Positions 46,640-56,820 of a DNA stretch of 64,000 nt are shown here, in pieces. Origin of the DNA: Betaproteobacteria bacterium (GTDB lineage Bacteria > Pseudomonadota > Gammaproteobacteria > Burkholderiales > Casimicrobiaceae); contig JADKKQ010000005.1 in NCBI GenBank assembly GCA_016720425.1, positions 124,001-188,000 of the forward strand, read 5' to 3'. The notes beneath the pieces were generated by a model. That model had not been told where the DNA came from. It saw only the letters and a list, made by a program, of their open reading frames with translations, and searched no databases. The translations under genes were made by a program, and so were the position numbers. Within the stretch, counting starts at the first letter, position 1. Every line of letters begins with the position of its first letter.

Positions 46640-47644
46640 TCACACCGCCAGCGGCGGCTCGTCCATCAGCGCGACCTGTTCGCGCAGCTCCAGGATGCGA
46701 TCCTGCCAGTAGCGCGGGGTGCCGAACCACGGAAACGCCGCCGGAAACGCGGGGTCGGCCCAGCGTTGCGCCAGCCACGCCGAGTAGTGGATGAGCCGCA
46801 GCGTGCGCAGCGCCTCGACCAGGTGCAGCTCGCGCGGATCGAGTTCGCGGAAGTCCTCGTAGCCGCGCAGCACGGCGGCCAGCTGCTGCGTCATTTCGGC
46901 GCGATCGCCGGACAAGAGCATCCACAGGTCCTGGATCGCGGGGCCGCTGCGGGTGTCGTCGAAGTCGACGAAGTGCGGCCCGTCGTCGGTCCACAGCACG
47001 TTGCCCGCGTGGCAGTCGCCGTGCAGGCGCAGCTGCTTCGGCACGCCGGCGCGGGCGAAACAGTGCCGCACGCCATCGAGCGCGAGCTCGGTCACGGCCG
47101 ACCACGCGGCGAGGAGATCGCCGGGGATCGCCGCGTGCGCGAGCAGCCAGGCGCGCGGCACGGCGCCGAAGGTTTCGACATCGAGCGCCGGCCGATGAAC
47201 GAAGGACCGTGCGCCGCCGGCGACGTGGATGCGCGCGATGAAGCGGCCCATCCACTCCAGCGTGTCGAGGCGGTCGAACTCGGGCGCCCGCCCGCCCTGC
47301 TTCGGGTAGACGGCAAAGCGGAAACCCGCGTGCACGTGCAGCGTGTCGCCCGCGGGCGCGAGCGGCGCCACCACCGGGATCTCGGCGGCCGCGAGCTCCT
47401 GCGTGAACGCGTGCTCCTCGCGGATCGCGTCGTCGCTCCAGCGCTGCGGCCGGTAGAACTTCGCCACCACCGGCGGAACGTCCTCGCCGTAGACGAGGTA
47501 GACGCGATTCTCGTAGCTGTTGAGTGCCTGCAGCCGACCGTCGGTGCGAAAGCCGACGCCGTCGACGGCGTCGAGCACGACGTCGGGCGTGAGTGAGCCG
47601 TAGGGCGCCAGCGGCGACGCGGCCCTGGGTGACGAGTTGTCCAT
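46640..47644 (-). CDS. srkA: Stress response kinase A (YihE/SrkA-type Ser/Thr kinase)
   Basis: The 334-residue protein kinase-like phosphotransferase starts MDNSSPRAASPLAPYGSL and has ALNSYENRVYLV (nucleotide loop region), VVAKFYRP with the ATP-binding lysine, the catalytic RLHGDCHAGNVLW motif and the metal-binding VDFDDTRSGP. SrkA of E. coli counters toxin-mediated death and envelope stress. The gene stands alone, and a minus-strand TACAAT lies six bases before the ATG, so the message may be leaderless. Its 3' end faces REP element 2. Confidence 0.92.
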   Translation of the reverse strand: MDNSSPRAASPLAPYGSLTPDVVLDAVDGVGFRTDGRLQALNSYENRVYLVYGEDVPPVVAKFYRPQRWSDDAIREEHAFTQELAAAEIPVVAPLAPAGDTLHVHAGFRFAVYPKQGGRAPEFDRLDTLEWMGRFIARIHVAGGARSFVHRPALDVETFGAVPRAWLLAHAAIPGDLLAAWSAVTELALDGVRHCFARAGVPKQLRLHGDCHAGNVLWTDDGPHFVDFDDTRSGPAIQDLWMLLSGDRAEMTQQLAAVLRGYEDFRELDPRELHLVEALRTLRLIHYSAWLAQRWADPAFPAAFPWFGTPRYWQDRILELREQVALMDEPPLAV

Positions 47645-47650
47645 CGCGAC

Positions 47651-47656
47651 ATTGTA
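47651..47656 (-). promoter_or_regulatory. -10 box immediately before srkA
   Basis: TACAAT on the minus strand with six bases to the ATG at 47644; -35 region weak. Confidence 0.4.
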
Positions 47657-47741
47657 GGTGGATCGCGACGCGCCGCCCGAATGCGGCGTCGCCAGGAAAC
47701 GCCGGGCCGCCCCAGGTTTCCTCGACCCCGCGGTGGGACGT

Positions 47742-48386
<645 letters not shown>

Positions 48387-48414
48387 CGCGGTCGCCAGTC
48401 AGCGTTCACCGCAA

Positions 48415-48430
48415 TACCTTCGTGCTGCGC
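48415..48430. repeat. 16-bp remnant of the interspersed repeat also found at 59.8 kb
   Basis: TACCTTCGTGCTGCGC is identical to 59814-59829, inside the dispersed repeat next to the acetyltransferase genes. Flanking bases diverge. Confidence 0.5.
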
Positions 48431-48470
48431 CCGCGCCCTGATGTGCGCGCGCTCCGGCGGCCCATCGCGC

Positions 48471-49034
48471 TCACGCCGCGCGCCGCCGCAGCTGCGCGCG
48501 CCGTCGCCACGCCCGGACGACGTGACAGCGCCACCCCACCCGCACGACGACCCAGCCGATCGCCGCCAGCGTCGTGGCCAGCAGCACGATGCCGACGGCC
48601 AGCGGCTTGCCGAGGCCGAGCATCCACTCGGACAGCGCCGGGAGGAAGCCGAGCAGCCCGGCTTCGCTCGGCACCTGGAACGCGGGCGGGTCGGCGCGCG
48701 CACCCGGGAAGAACAGGCGCCCGTACTGGTACGCGACGAGATAGAGCGGCACGATGGTCAGCGGGTTGGTGTAGAAGGTCGTGATCACCGTCAGCGGGAA
48801 GTTGGAGCGTATCCACAGGCAGACGACGACCGCCCCGAGCACCTGCAGCGGACCCGGTATCAAGCCGCAGAAGAGGCCGATGGCCACGGCGCGCGCCGTC
48901 GAGCGGCGGTTGAGGTGCCACAGATCGGGATCGGCGATCGCCGGCACGAAGCGCCGCACCGTCGGGTTCGACGTCACCCGGTCGACGGCGGGCTGCAGAC
49001 GGGCGGTGAACTGGCGGATCAGGTGGCGCGGCAT
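48471..49034 (-). CDS. DUF2062 membrane protein
   Basis: The 187-residue protein starts MPRHLIRQF and has the DUF2062 pattern: LWHLNRRSTARAVAIGLFCG, LIPGPLQVLGAVVVCLW, and TVITTFYTNPLTIVPLYLVAY with the conserved TNPLT motif, then a last helix (LAVGIVLLATTLAAIGWVVV) and a basic tail. Family function is unknown; members are inner-membrane proteins often near lipid or envelope genes. It is divergent from the peptide-type binding protein. Confidence 0.85.
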   Translation of the reverse strand: MPRHLIRQFTARLQPAVDRVTSNPTVRRFVPAIADPDLWHLNRRSTARAVAIGLFCGLIPGPLQVLGAVVVCLWIRSNFPLTVITTFYTNPLTIVPLYLVAYQYGRLFFPGARADPPAFQVPSEAGLLGFLPALSEWMLGLGKPLAVGIVLLATTLAAIGWVVVRVGWRCHVVRAWRRRAQLRRRAA

Positions 49035-49195
49035 GGGGTCGGGGGGAGATGGTACATTACGCGGCGTCTTTTTCAGGGGAACGGGATGTCTTGCGGACGC
49101 AGGGGTCGGGCGAGCCGGCGCGCGACGGTGAGTCGCGGCGCATCGCGCCAAGACTCCGTCGGCGACTGCCGACCCGGCACCGGGGGTCGTCGCCG

Positions 49196-50995
49196 GTGAC
49201 CCCTCGGCAGTCGCTGCGCCGCCGCCCCTGGTCCGCCTGGGTGGTCGCGCTCGGCCTGCTGCTGTCGCCGGCGCCGTGCACCGCTGTGGACATGGACAAG
49301 GTGATCCGCGAGGTGTTCCCGGGCGCGGAGACCGGCTTCGATCCGGCGGCCGTGCACGACCTCTATTCCGGCACCCTCGTCCAGGCGATCTTCGAGACGC
49401 TGTACACCTACGATTACCTCGCGCAGCCCGCGACGATCGTGCCCCTGACCGCCGAGGCGCTGCCGCAGGTCACCGACCAGGGGCGAACGTGGACGATCCG
49501 GCTGCGCCAGGGTATCCGTTTCGCGGCGGATCCGGTGTTCCGGGGCGCGCCGCGCGAACTGGTCGCGGCCGACTACGTCTACTCGCTGAAGCGCCTCGCC
49601 GATCCGCAGATCCGCTCGCCCTGGGCGTTCCTCGTCGCCGGCAAGTTCGCCGGTCTCGACGAGCTCGCCGACGAGGCGAAGCGCGCCGGGCGTTTCGACT
49701 ACGATCGCCGCATCGCCGGGCTGGAGGCGGTCGACCGCTACACGCTGCGGCTGCGCCTCCTGCGTCCGGACTACAACCTGCCGAACGTGCTGGCGCACCA
49801 TCCGACGTCGGCGGTGGCGCGCGAGGTCATCGAGGCGTATGCCGAGGCCGGCGGGCGCGCGCTGGCCAACCCGGTGGGCACCGGCCCCTATCGGCTGGAC
49901 CGGTGGGTGCGCGCCTCCAAGATCTCGCTGGCGGCGAACCCCGAGTATCGCGGGTTCACCTGGGACTTCGCCGCCGGCGATCCCGCCGACCTGCCGCTGG
50001 TCGCCGCGATGCGGGGCAAGCGGATGCCCCGGATCGGCCGGGTCGAGATCAGCATCGTCGAGGAGGACCAGGCGCGCTGGCTCGCGTTCCGGAGCGGCGA
50101 GTTCGACATCCTGAACCTGGAGGGGCCGCTCGCGCCCCAGGCGCTCGACGACGGCCGGCTGCGCCCCGAGCTGGCCGCCAAGGGCATCAAGCTGTCGCGG
50201 ATCGTCGAGCCCGAGATCAACTACGCCTACTGGAACCTGCAGGATCCGGTCGTCGGCGGCCTCGCGAAGGAGAAGATCGCGCTGCGCCGGGCGCTGGCGA
50301 TGTCGTACAACGTCGACGACGAGATCCGCGTGGTCCGCAACGGCCAGGCGATCGCGGCCCGCTACCCGATTCCCCCGGGCGTCGTCGGGCATCAGCCGAA
50401 CTGGCAGAGCGGGATCGAGTTCGACCCGGCCGCTGCCAACGCGCTGCTCGACCGGTTCGGCTACCGCCGGGGTGCGGACGGCTGGCGCACGCTGCCCGAC
50501 GGCAAGCCGCTGGTCGTCCGGCTCTCGTCGCGGCCCGACACGCTGGGACGGCAGCAGGACGAGCTGTGGAAGCGCTCGCTCGACCGCATCGCGGTGCGGC
50601 TCGAGGTGCACAAGGGCACGTTCGCGGAGTTGCGCAAGGCCGAGAAGGCCTGCAAGCTGCAGAGCGCGCTGGCATCCTGGATCGCCGACTATCCGGACGG
50701 AGACAATTTCATGCAGCTGCTCTACGGGCCGAACACCTTCCAGAGCAACAACGCCTGCGCCCGGATCCCCGAATACGATCGGCTGTACGAACGGTCGCAG
50801 CGGCTGCCCGCGGGGCCCGAGCGCGACCGGCTCTACCAGGCGATGACGCGCATCATCGAGGCCTACGCGCCGTGGCGGCTGACGATCAGCCGTTACCGCA
50901 ACATGCTGCTGCAGAAGAACGTGCTGGGCTATCGCCGGCACCCCATCCTGCAGGCACACTGGCAGTACATCGACGTCGCGACCGGCGGCAGCTGA
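49196..50995 (+). CDS. Peptide-type ABC transporter substrate-binding protein (family 5)
   Basis: The 599-residue precursor starts at GTG 49196 (MTPRQSLRRRPWSAW), giving a plain signal peptide (VVALGLLLSPAPCTA). The mature part shows family-5 features: SGTLVQAIFETLYTYDYLA, LTAEALPQVTDQGRTWTIRLR, GIRFAADPVF, DYVYSLKRLADP, ANPVGTGPYRLDRWV and LRRALAMSYNVDDEI. Ligands are oligopeptides or similar; this longer subtype is common in betaproteobacteria. Two permeases and a fused double ATPase follow. An ATG-like start further upstream (49049) would add 49 Arg-rich residues and is unlikely. Confidence 0.9.
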   Translation: MTPRQSLRRRPWSAWVVALGLLLSPAPCTAVDMDKVIREVFPGAETGFDPAAVHDLYSGTLVQAIFETLYTYDYLAQPATIVPLTAEALPQVTDQGRTWTIRLRQGIRFAADPVFRGAPRELVAADYVYSLKRLADPQIRSPWAFLVAGKFAGLDELADEAKRAGRFDYDRRIAGLEAVDRYTLRLRLLRPDYNLPNVLAHHPTSAVAREVIEAYAEAGGRALANPVGTGPYRLDRWVRASKISLAANPEYRGFTWDFAAGDPADLPLVAAMRGKRMPRIGRVEISIVEEDQARWLAFRSGEFDILNLEGPLAPQALDDGRLRPELAAKGIKLSRIVEPEINYAYWNLQDPVVGGLAKEKIALRRALAMSYNVDDEIRVVRNGQAIAARYPIPPGVVGHQPNWQSGIEFDPAAANALLDRFGYRRGADGWRTLPDGKPLVVRLSSRPDTLGRQQDELWKRSLDRIAVRLEVHKGTFAELRKAEKACKLQSALASWIADYPDGDNFMQLLYGPNTFQSNNACARIPEYDRLYERSQRLPAGPERDRLYQAMTRIIEAYAPWRLTISRYRNMLLQKNVLGYRRHPILQAHWQYIDVATGGS

Positions 50996-51056
50996 TGGCG
51001 ACGCGGCACCGGCCGGGCGCGGCACCCGATGCCGTGCCGCCGGGCGAGAGGAAGCG

Positions 51057-51995
51057 ATGACGGCCTACGTACTGCGGCGCCTGTGGCAGATGGTCCCGAC
51101 GATGGCGGGCGTCGTGCTGCTGGTGTTCCTGCTCTTCAACTGGGTGGGCGGCGACCCGGCCTACGTGCTCGCCGGCAAGATCTCCAGCCAGGAGCAGATC
51201 GACAACATCCGCCGGCAGCTGGGCGTCGACCAGCCGTACTGGGTGCAGCTGGGAATCTTCGTCGAGCAGATCCTCACCGCCGACTTCGGCGCGTCCTGGA
51301 GCACCAACGAACGGGTCTCGCACATCCTCGTCACGCGGCTCGGGCCCTCGCTGACGGTGCTCGTTCCGCTGCTGCTGCTGGAGACGCTGGTCGCGATCGG
51401 CCTCGCGCTCGCCGTCGCCTACGTTCGCGGTTCGCTGACCGATCGGCTGGTGATGATCGTCTGCACCGTCGGGCTGTCGATCTCGATTCTCGTCTACATC
51501 ATCGTGTTCCAGTACTTCTTCGCCTACCGGCTGGGCTGGTTCCCGGTGCAGGGCTGGGGCAGCGGGCTTGCCGAGAACCTGTTCCGGTACGCGGCGCTGC
51601 CGATCCTGATCGGGCTCACCGTCAGCATCGCGCCCAACCTGCGGCTCTACCGCACCTTCGTCCTCGACGAGATCAACCAGGACTACGTGCGCACGGCGCG
51701 CGCCAAGGGCCTGTCCGAGCATCGCATCATGTGGGTGCACGTGCTGCGCAATGCGTCGATCCCGATCATCACCCACCTGATGGCGGCGCTGCCCGGCCTG
51801 CTGCTGGGCTCGTTCCTGATCGAGCGCTTCTTTTCCATTCCCGGCATCGGCCGCGAGGTGATCCTCGCCGTCGAGCGCTCGGACTTCCCGGTGATCAAGG
51901 CGATCACCGTGTACGTCGCCTTCGCCACGATCCTCACCAACCTGCTCGCCGACCTGATGTACAAGGCGGTCGACCCGCGGGTCCAGCTCAAGTGA
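51057..51995 (+). CDS. DppB/OppB-type ABC transporter permease
   Basis: The 312-residue permease starts MTAYVLRRLWQMVPTMAGVV with an AGAGGA ribosome site. It shows six membrane helices and the inner-membrane EAA loop DYVRTARAKGLSEHRIMWVHVLR (E-A-A equivalent), preceded by NLRLYRTFVLDEIN. A long first periplasmic loop (GDPAYVLAGKISSQEQID) is normal. Its stop overlaps the next start (GTGA at 51992-51995). Confidence 0.92.
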   Translation: MTAYVLRRLWQMVPTMAGVVLLVFLLFNWVGGDPAYVLAGKISSQEQIDNIRRQLGVDQPYWVQLGIFVEQILTADFGASWSTNERVSHILVTRLGPSLTVLVPLLLLETLVAIGLALAVAYVRGSLTDRLVMIVCTVGLSISILVYIIVFQYFFAYRLGWFPVQGWGSGLAENLFRYAALPILIGLTVSIAPNLRLYRTFVLDEINQDYVRTARAKGLSEHRIMWVHVLRNASIPIITHLMAALPGLLLGSFLIERFFSIPGIGREVILAVERSDFPVIKAITVYVAFATILTNLLADLMYKAVDPRVQLK

Positions 51996-53192
51996 GCGCG
52001 ACGGCGATCACGCGGCAACGCTTCCGCACGTCGTCTCGCCGGGCCTCTGGGCGCTGGCCTGGCGGCGACTGCGCTCCGACGCCGTCGGCATGGTCGCGCT
52101 GGCGATCGTCGTCGCGTTCTGCGCGCTGGTGCTGCTCTCGGGCGCCGGGCTGGTCGCCGCCGATTGGGCGACGGAGGCCGGCGTCAACTACGCACCGCCC
52201 ACGTTCGCCGGTGCCGACCCCGCCGTGCCGGCGGTTGCGCCGAGCGTCGCGCCGGTGAATCCCGACTTGCCCGCCGCGCCGGAGGCGGCGACGCCGGACA
52301 CCGTCGACCCGCTGGCCGAGGTGATGGCCGAGATCCGGGGTGCGCGGACCGCGGCTGCCGCGGCGTCGCCGGGCGGCGGGGGAGCGGCGGGCCTGGACGT
52401 CGTCGACCCGCTGGCCGAGGTGCTGGCCGACATCCGCCGCGACGCCGCGGCGGCCGGCGCGAGCGCGGCGGCGGCCGGGGAACGCGCGTCGACGCTGCCC
52501 TTCGGCGGCGACAAGTGGGGCCGCGACGTGCTGAAGAAGGTGATCAAGGGATCGGAGACCTCGATCTTCGTCGGCATCGCCGCGGCGCTGGTCGCCACCG
52601 CTCTCGGCACGCTGTTCGGCGCGCTGGCGGGCTACTACGGCGGGTGGATCGACGACGGCTTCAACTGGTTCTACAGCGTGTTCAGCTCGATCCCCTATCT
52701 GCTGCTGATCCTCGCGGTCGCCGCGGTGCTGCAGCAGAAGGGCACGCTGACCATCGTGCTCATCCTCGGGCTCACCGGCTGGACGGGGATCTTCCGGCTG
52801 GTCCGCGGCGAATACCTGAAGCACAAGGCGCGCGAGTACGTGCAGGCCGCCGACGCGATCGGCGCCTCCCACGCGCGCCGGATGTTCCGGCACATCTTTC
52901 CCAACGTCAGCCACGTGGTGCTGGTGCAGCTGTCGATCCTGGTCGTCGCGTTCATCAAGTCCGAGGTGATCCTGTCGTTCCTGGGCTTCGGCGTCCCGGT
53001 CGACGTCGTCTCGTGGGGCTCGATGCTGAACGAGGCGCAGAACGAGCTGATCCTCGGCAAGTGGTGGCAGCTCGCCGCCGCCGGCACGGCGATGGCGATC
53101 CTGGTGACGGCGTTCAGCCTGTTCACCGACGCGCTGCGCGACGCGCTGGATCCGAAGCTCAAGGGGAGTGCCGGCGCGGAGTCCGACAAGAC

Positions 53193-53193
<1 letters not shown>
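51992..53193 (+). CDS. DppC/OppC-type ABC transporter permease with a repeat-containing periplasmic insertion (frameshift near 52010; 3' end lost in a G run)
   Basis: The GTG at 51992 overlaps the upstream stop and starts MSATAIT, but the frame that continues (LPHVVSPGLWALAWRRLRSD) is one base away, so one base is probably missing at 52003-52016. Helix 1 (VALAIVVAFCALVLLSGAGL) is followed by a loop of ~120 residues, far longer than in DppC, with two copies of VDPLAEV(M/L)A(E/D)IR. After it come GGDKWGRDVLKKVIKGSE and the EAA loop REYVQAADAIGASHARRM. The C-terminus (LRDALDPKLKGSAGAESDKT) runs into 45 bases that are nearly all G, so the true stop is not visible. Confidence 0.85.
52303..52422 (+). 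repeat. Internal direct repeat in the DppC-like permease gene
   Basis: GTCGACCCGCTGGCCGAGGT(G) occurs at 52303-52323 and 52402-52422, 99 bp (33 codons) apart and in frame, encoding VDPLAEV twice. Surrounding codons are similar but diverged. Confidence 0.85.
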
Positions 53194-53238
<45 letters not shown>

Positions 53239-53271
53239 AGGCACACCGCCGAGTTTCGCAGCGACGCGGAC

Positions 53272-54992
53272 ATGAGCACGCCGGACCCGCTGCTGCGCGT
53301 GCGCAACCTGCGCGTCTCGTTCCGGCTCGACCGCCATCACCACTTCGAGGCGGTCAAGGGGATCAGCTTCGACGTTCCCCCCAACGCGACCGTCGCGCTG
53401 GTCGGCGAGTCGGGCAGCGGCAAGTCGGTGACCTCGCTCGCCATCCTCGGCCTGCTGCCGCCGGAGAACGCGACGGTCGCCGCCGGCAGCGAGATCCTCT
53501 ACGGCGGCCGCAACCTCGTCGGGCTGCCGGCGGCGGAGCTGCGCGCGCTGCGCGGTGCCGACATCTCGATGATCTTCCAGGAGCCGATGACGTCGCTGAA
53601 CCCGGTGTTCAGCGTCGGCTTCCAGCTGGCCGAGGTGCTGCGGCTGCACCGCGGGCTGTCGGGCACGCAGGCGCGCCGGCGCGCGATCGCGCTGCTCGAC
53701 GAGGTCGGCATCCCCGACCCCGAGTACCGGATCAACGCCTTCCCGTCGCAGCTGTCGGGCGGGCAGCAGCAGCGGGTGATGATCGCGATGGCCATCGCCT
53801 GCGAGCCGAAGCTGCTGATCGCCGACGAGCCGACGACGGCGCTGGACGTCACCATCCAGAAGCAGATCCTCGAGCTCATCGCGGCACTGCAGAGGAAGCA
53901 CGCGATGTCGGTGCTGTTCATCACCCACGACCTCGCGGTCGTCGGCGAGATCGCCGACCACGTGGTGGTGATGCGCGACGGCGAGATTCGCGAGCAGGGC
54001 TCGGCACAGGCGGTGTTCGAGACGCCGCGGGACCGGTACACGCAGGCGCTGCTGCAGTGCCGGCCGCAGCTCGAGCGCCGGCCGCTGCGCCTGCCGGTCA
54101 TCGACGACTTCATGGGCGACGTCGCCGGGGCAGGCAGCCGCGATCCGCGGCTCGACCAGGAGCGCCTGCGGGGCGTCGCCGCCAGCGATCCCATCCTGCT
54201 CGACGTGCGCAGGCTGGGCAAGACCTTCCGCTCGCGCCGGGGCCTGTTCGGCCACCGCGACATCGCCGCCGTCAGCGAGGTGTCGTTCCGGCTGCCGCGC
54301 GGCAAGACGCTGGGGCTGGTCGGCGAGTCGGGCTCGGGCAAGACCACGGTCGGCCTGACGCTGATGCGCCTGCACCAGGCGACCAGCGGCGAGGCGTACT
54401 TCGACGGCAAGGACATCCTGGCGCTGTCGGCGCGGGAGTTCATGGCCTACAAGCGGCGGATCCAGATCATCTTCCAGAATCCCTACGCGTCGCTCAATCC
54501 CCGGTTCACCGTCGGCCACGTCCTGACCGAGCCGATGGAGATCCACGGCATCGGGGCCGACGCCGGGGAGCGCACCGATCTCGCGCTGCAGCTGCTGCCA
54601 AGGTGGGGCTGCCCGAGGCGTCGTTCCACAAGTACCCGCACGAGTTCTCCGGCGGGCAGCGGCAGCGGATCGCGATCGCGCGCTGCCTGACGATGCGGCC
54701 CGACATCCTGATCTGCGACGAGTCGGTGTCCGCGCTGGACGTCTCGGTGCAGGCGCAGGTGCTGAACCTGCTGCAGGACCTGCAGGACGAGTTCCAGCTC
54801 TCCTACATCTTCATCTCGCACGACCTCGCGGTGGTCAAGCACATCGCCGACGAGATCATGGTGATGAGCGAGGGCCGCATCGTCGAGATCGCCGACTCGG
54901 ACGCGATCTATCGCCACCCGCGCGAGGCCTACACGCAGCGGCTGCTGGCGTCGATCCCCAAGGGCTGGCGGGGCGGGCGGGTTCGCGGCTGA
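53272..54992 (+). CDS. Fused double ABC ATPase of the peptide-type importer (DppD-DppF/GsiA type; frameshift near 54600)
   Basis: The ATG at 53272 starts MSTPDPLLRVRNLRVSF. The first NBD has GESGSGKS, the Q-loop MIFQEPMTSLNP, QLSGGQQQRVMIAMA and LLIADEPTTALD. The second has GESGSGKT, IIFQNPYASLNP and, in another frame, EFSGGQRQRIAIARC and LICDESVSALD. The frames meet at 54597-54602; one added base restores LLAKVGLPEASFHKYP, and the length of 3n+2 agrees. Each domain matches DppD and DppF respectively, so a single chain energises both permeases. A shifted gene would lose the second catalytic site, so error is the likelier reading. Confidence 0.88.
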
Positions 54993-55039
54993 TCGCCGTC
55001 CGGTCGACGGTCCTACAACGGCAGGGCATCGCATCCGGT

Positions 55040-55110
55040 CTTGTAGGAGCGGCTTCAGCCGCGAATCGATGCATCGCAAAAGGCATCGCGCCTGAAGGCG
55101 CTCCTACAAG
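55040..55110. repeat. REP-type palindromic element 3
   Basis: Left arm CTTGTAGGAGCGGCTTCAGC (from 55040) and right arm ending GGCGCTCCTACAAG (to 55110). Outer 12 bases pair perfectly (CTTGTAGGAGCG / CGCTCCTACAAG); the cores again belong to two variants (GGCTTCAGCC and CCTGAAGG). Confidence 0.85.
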
Positions 55111-55334
55111 GGCAGCGTGTCGCCGGTTGGAGTGCCGTCACGCGCGCCGGATCCGGCGGGTGGGGCGGGGGGCCCGCGCTCACCGGCAGGGCTACCCCCC
55201 TGTCGCGGGTGCGAGGCAGGATCGTCGGTTACGCCTCGCGGCGCGTTGCGCCGGGCGCTCCGTTCAGCGGCAGATTCGTCTGTCGCCCGTGCGCGGCGCT
55301 GGGCGCCGGCAGGGGGGCGGCGGCCGCGTGCGGT

Positions 55335-55415
55335 CTTGTAGGAGCGACTTCAGCCGCGATCGCCTTGTTGCGAACCTGGGTCCTTCGGCGTCTGCAGCGT
55401 CGCTCCTGCAGTCGC
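55335..55415. repeat. REP-type element 4 (degenerate right arm)
   Basis: CTTGTAGGAGCGACTTCAGC begins at 55335. A decayed partner (GTCGCTCCTGCAG) ends near 55415. Confidence 0.65.
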
Positions 55416-55440
55416 ACAACGCCCGCACCGCGGCGTTGGA

Positions 55441-56772
55441 TCAGAGCGTGAAGGCGAGCCCCTTCAGCAGCAGGCCGGGCAGCCGCATCGACGACAGCTG
55501 GCGTTCGCGATAGGTGCCGCTGTCCAGCAGCAGCTCGGTTTCGCGGGTCAGGCTTTCGAGGTTTTCCCCCAGCATCCGGTAGATCGTGTCGTCGAAGCGC
55601 AGCACGTTGACCGGCGCGACGATCTTGCCGTTCTCGACCCAGAAGGTCGCGAAGCGCGTCATCCCGGTCATCCGGCACGCCGGGCGATCGGAGAAGTTGA
55701 GGTACCAGAGGTTGCCGACGTAGAGTCCGGTGCCGAGCGCGGCCAGCGCATCGGCTGCGGCGAGCTCGCCGCCCGCCATCACCAGCGATTCCGGTGTCTC
55801 GCTGCCGTTCGCGCCGTTGGCGATCCGGTCGAACTCGCGCGCGGTGCGGGGCGAGACCAGCGAGCCGACAAGGCGCCCCGCGTCGATCAGCGGCGTGTGC
55901 GGCGGGCGCGTGAAACCCTCGCCCTGGAAGCTCGGGCCGACGCCGTCCGCCGCGGCCTCGGTGACGAACACCCGCGGATCGAGGCGCGCGGCGTCGGCCG
56001 CGTCGCCCTGCATCCGCGACAGCGGGCTCTGCCGGGTCGCGAGCCCGCGCGCCGAGAACCCGCCCCAGCACAGCAGGCCGGCGATCTCCTCGACCGCGGA
56101 GGGCGTCAGATAGGCGCGATAGCTGCCGGGCGCGAGCGTCTTCGGGGGCTCGGCGATGTGCGCGAACTGCGAACGGGCGTCCTCCATCTTCGCCGCCAGG
56201 GCCGCTGGATCCCAGGCGAAGCCGGAGAGCACCGACTTCACCGCCTTGTCGGCCTGGTGGTAGAGGCTCCACTGCAGGTTGAACGACGTCGCCTCGTGCC
56301 AGTTGCGCTGCCCCAGCGAATTGGCGAATCCCCGGTAGACCGGGCCGCCGGCGTAGATGCCGACGAGGTCGAGCCCGGCGCCGGCGGCGAGCACCGTGTC
56401 GACGATCTCCTCGGCGTGCGGCAGCGGCCCGCCGCGGACGTCGCGCGACGAACGGACGTCGGTCGCGATCAGCAGATGCGGATCGGGATCGAGATCCGGC
56501 AGCGCGGCACGCAGCGTCGCCACGGCGGCCTCGAGCGCGGCACGATCGGTGACGGGATGGCCGGACAGCGACAGCAGGTGGGTGGCGTGCCGCGGGCCGC
56601 GCATCCAGTCGATCTCCAGGTAGCACTGCGTCACCGTGCCCGGCTGGCGGACCTTGCCGCGATTCAGGCGCACGAAGTCGGACTGCTCGGCGGCGAACCA
56701 CGCCGTGTAGATCTCGCCGGCGGCGACGAGGCCGTCGAGCATCGCCGCGAGTTCGTGGAAATAGCTCTCCAT
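55441..56772 (-). CDS. pmbA: TldE/PmbA-family protein (metalloprotease partner)
   Basis: The 443-residue protein starts MESYFHELAAMLDGLVAAGE and has the PmbA/TldD fold: SGHPVTDRAALEAAV, GFAWDPAALAAKMEDARSQF, GGPVYRGFANSLGQRNWHEA and the closing NVLRFDDTIYRMLGENLESL and TRETELLLDSGTY segments. It lacks the HExxxH motif, as TldE subunits do; the paired TldD supplies the active site. TldD/E cleave unfolded peptides, process microcin B17 and degrade some antitoxins. It lies 48 bp downstream of tldD on the same strand. Confidence 0.9.
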   Translation of the reverse strand: MESYFHELAAMLDGLVAAGEIYTAWFAAEQSDFVRLNRGKVRQPGTVTQCYLEIDWMRGPRHATHLLSLSGHPVTDRAALEAAVATLRAALPDLDPDPHLLIATDVRSSRDVRGGPLPHAEEIVDTVLAAGAGLDLVGIYAGGPVYRGFANSLGQRNWHEATSFNLQWSLYHQADKAVKSVLSGFAWDPAALAAKMEDARSQFAHIAEPPKTLAPGSYRAYLTPSAVEEIAGLLCWGGFSARGLATRQSPLSRMQGDAADAARLDPRVFVTEAAADGVGPSFQGEGFTRPPHTPLIDAGRLVGSLVSPRTAREFDRIANGANGSETPESLVMAGGELAAADALAALGTGLYVGNLWYLNFSDRPACRMTGMTRFATFWVENGKIVAPVNVLRFDDTIYRMLGENLESLTRETELLLDSGTYRERQLSSMRLPGLLLKGLAFTL

Positions 56773-56820
56773 CGCGGTGGCGGCGATCTGGGTTTGCGGC
56801 GGGGCGGCGCCCGCCGTCGA

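Larger units (their letters stand above)
54993..55440. other. Intergenic region with REP elements
   Basis: This 448-bp gap between the convergent importer and pmbA genes holds two REP elements (listed separately). I see no supported gene or T-tract terminator in it; the REP stems may serve as transcript ends. Confidence 0.5.

Noticed and set aside
56664..56820. A TldD C-terminal extension running into pmbA
   Set aside because: The extra residues are Arg/Ser/Pro shadow of pmbA; a one-base correction gives the usual ending.
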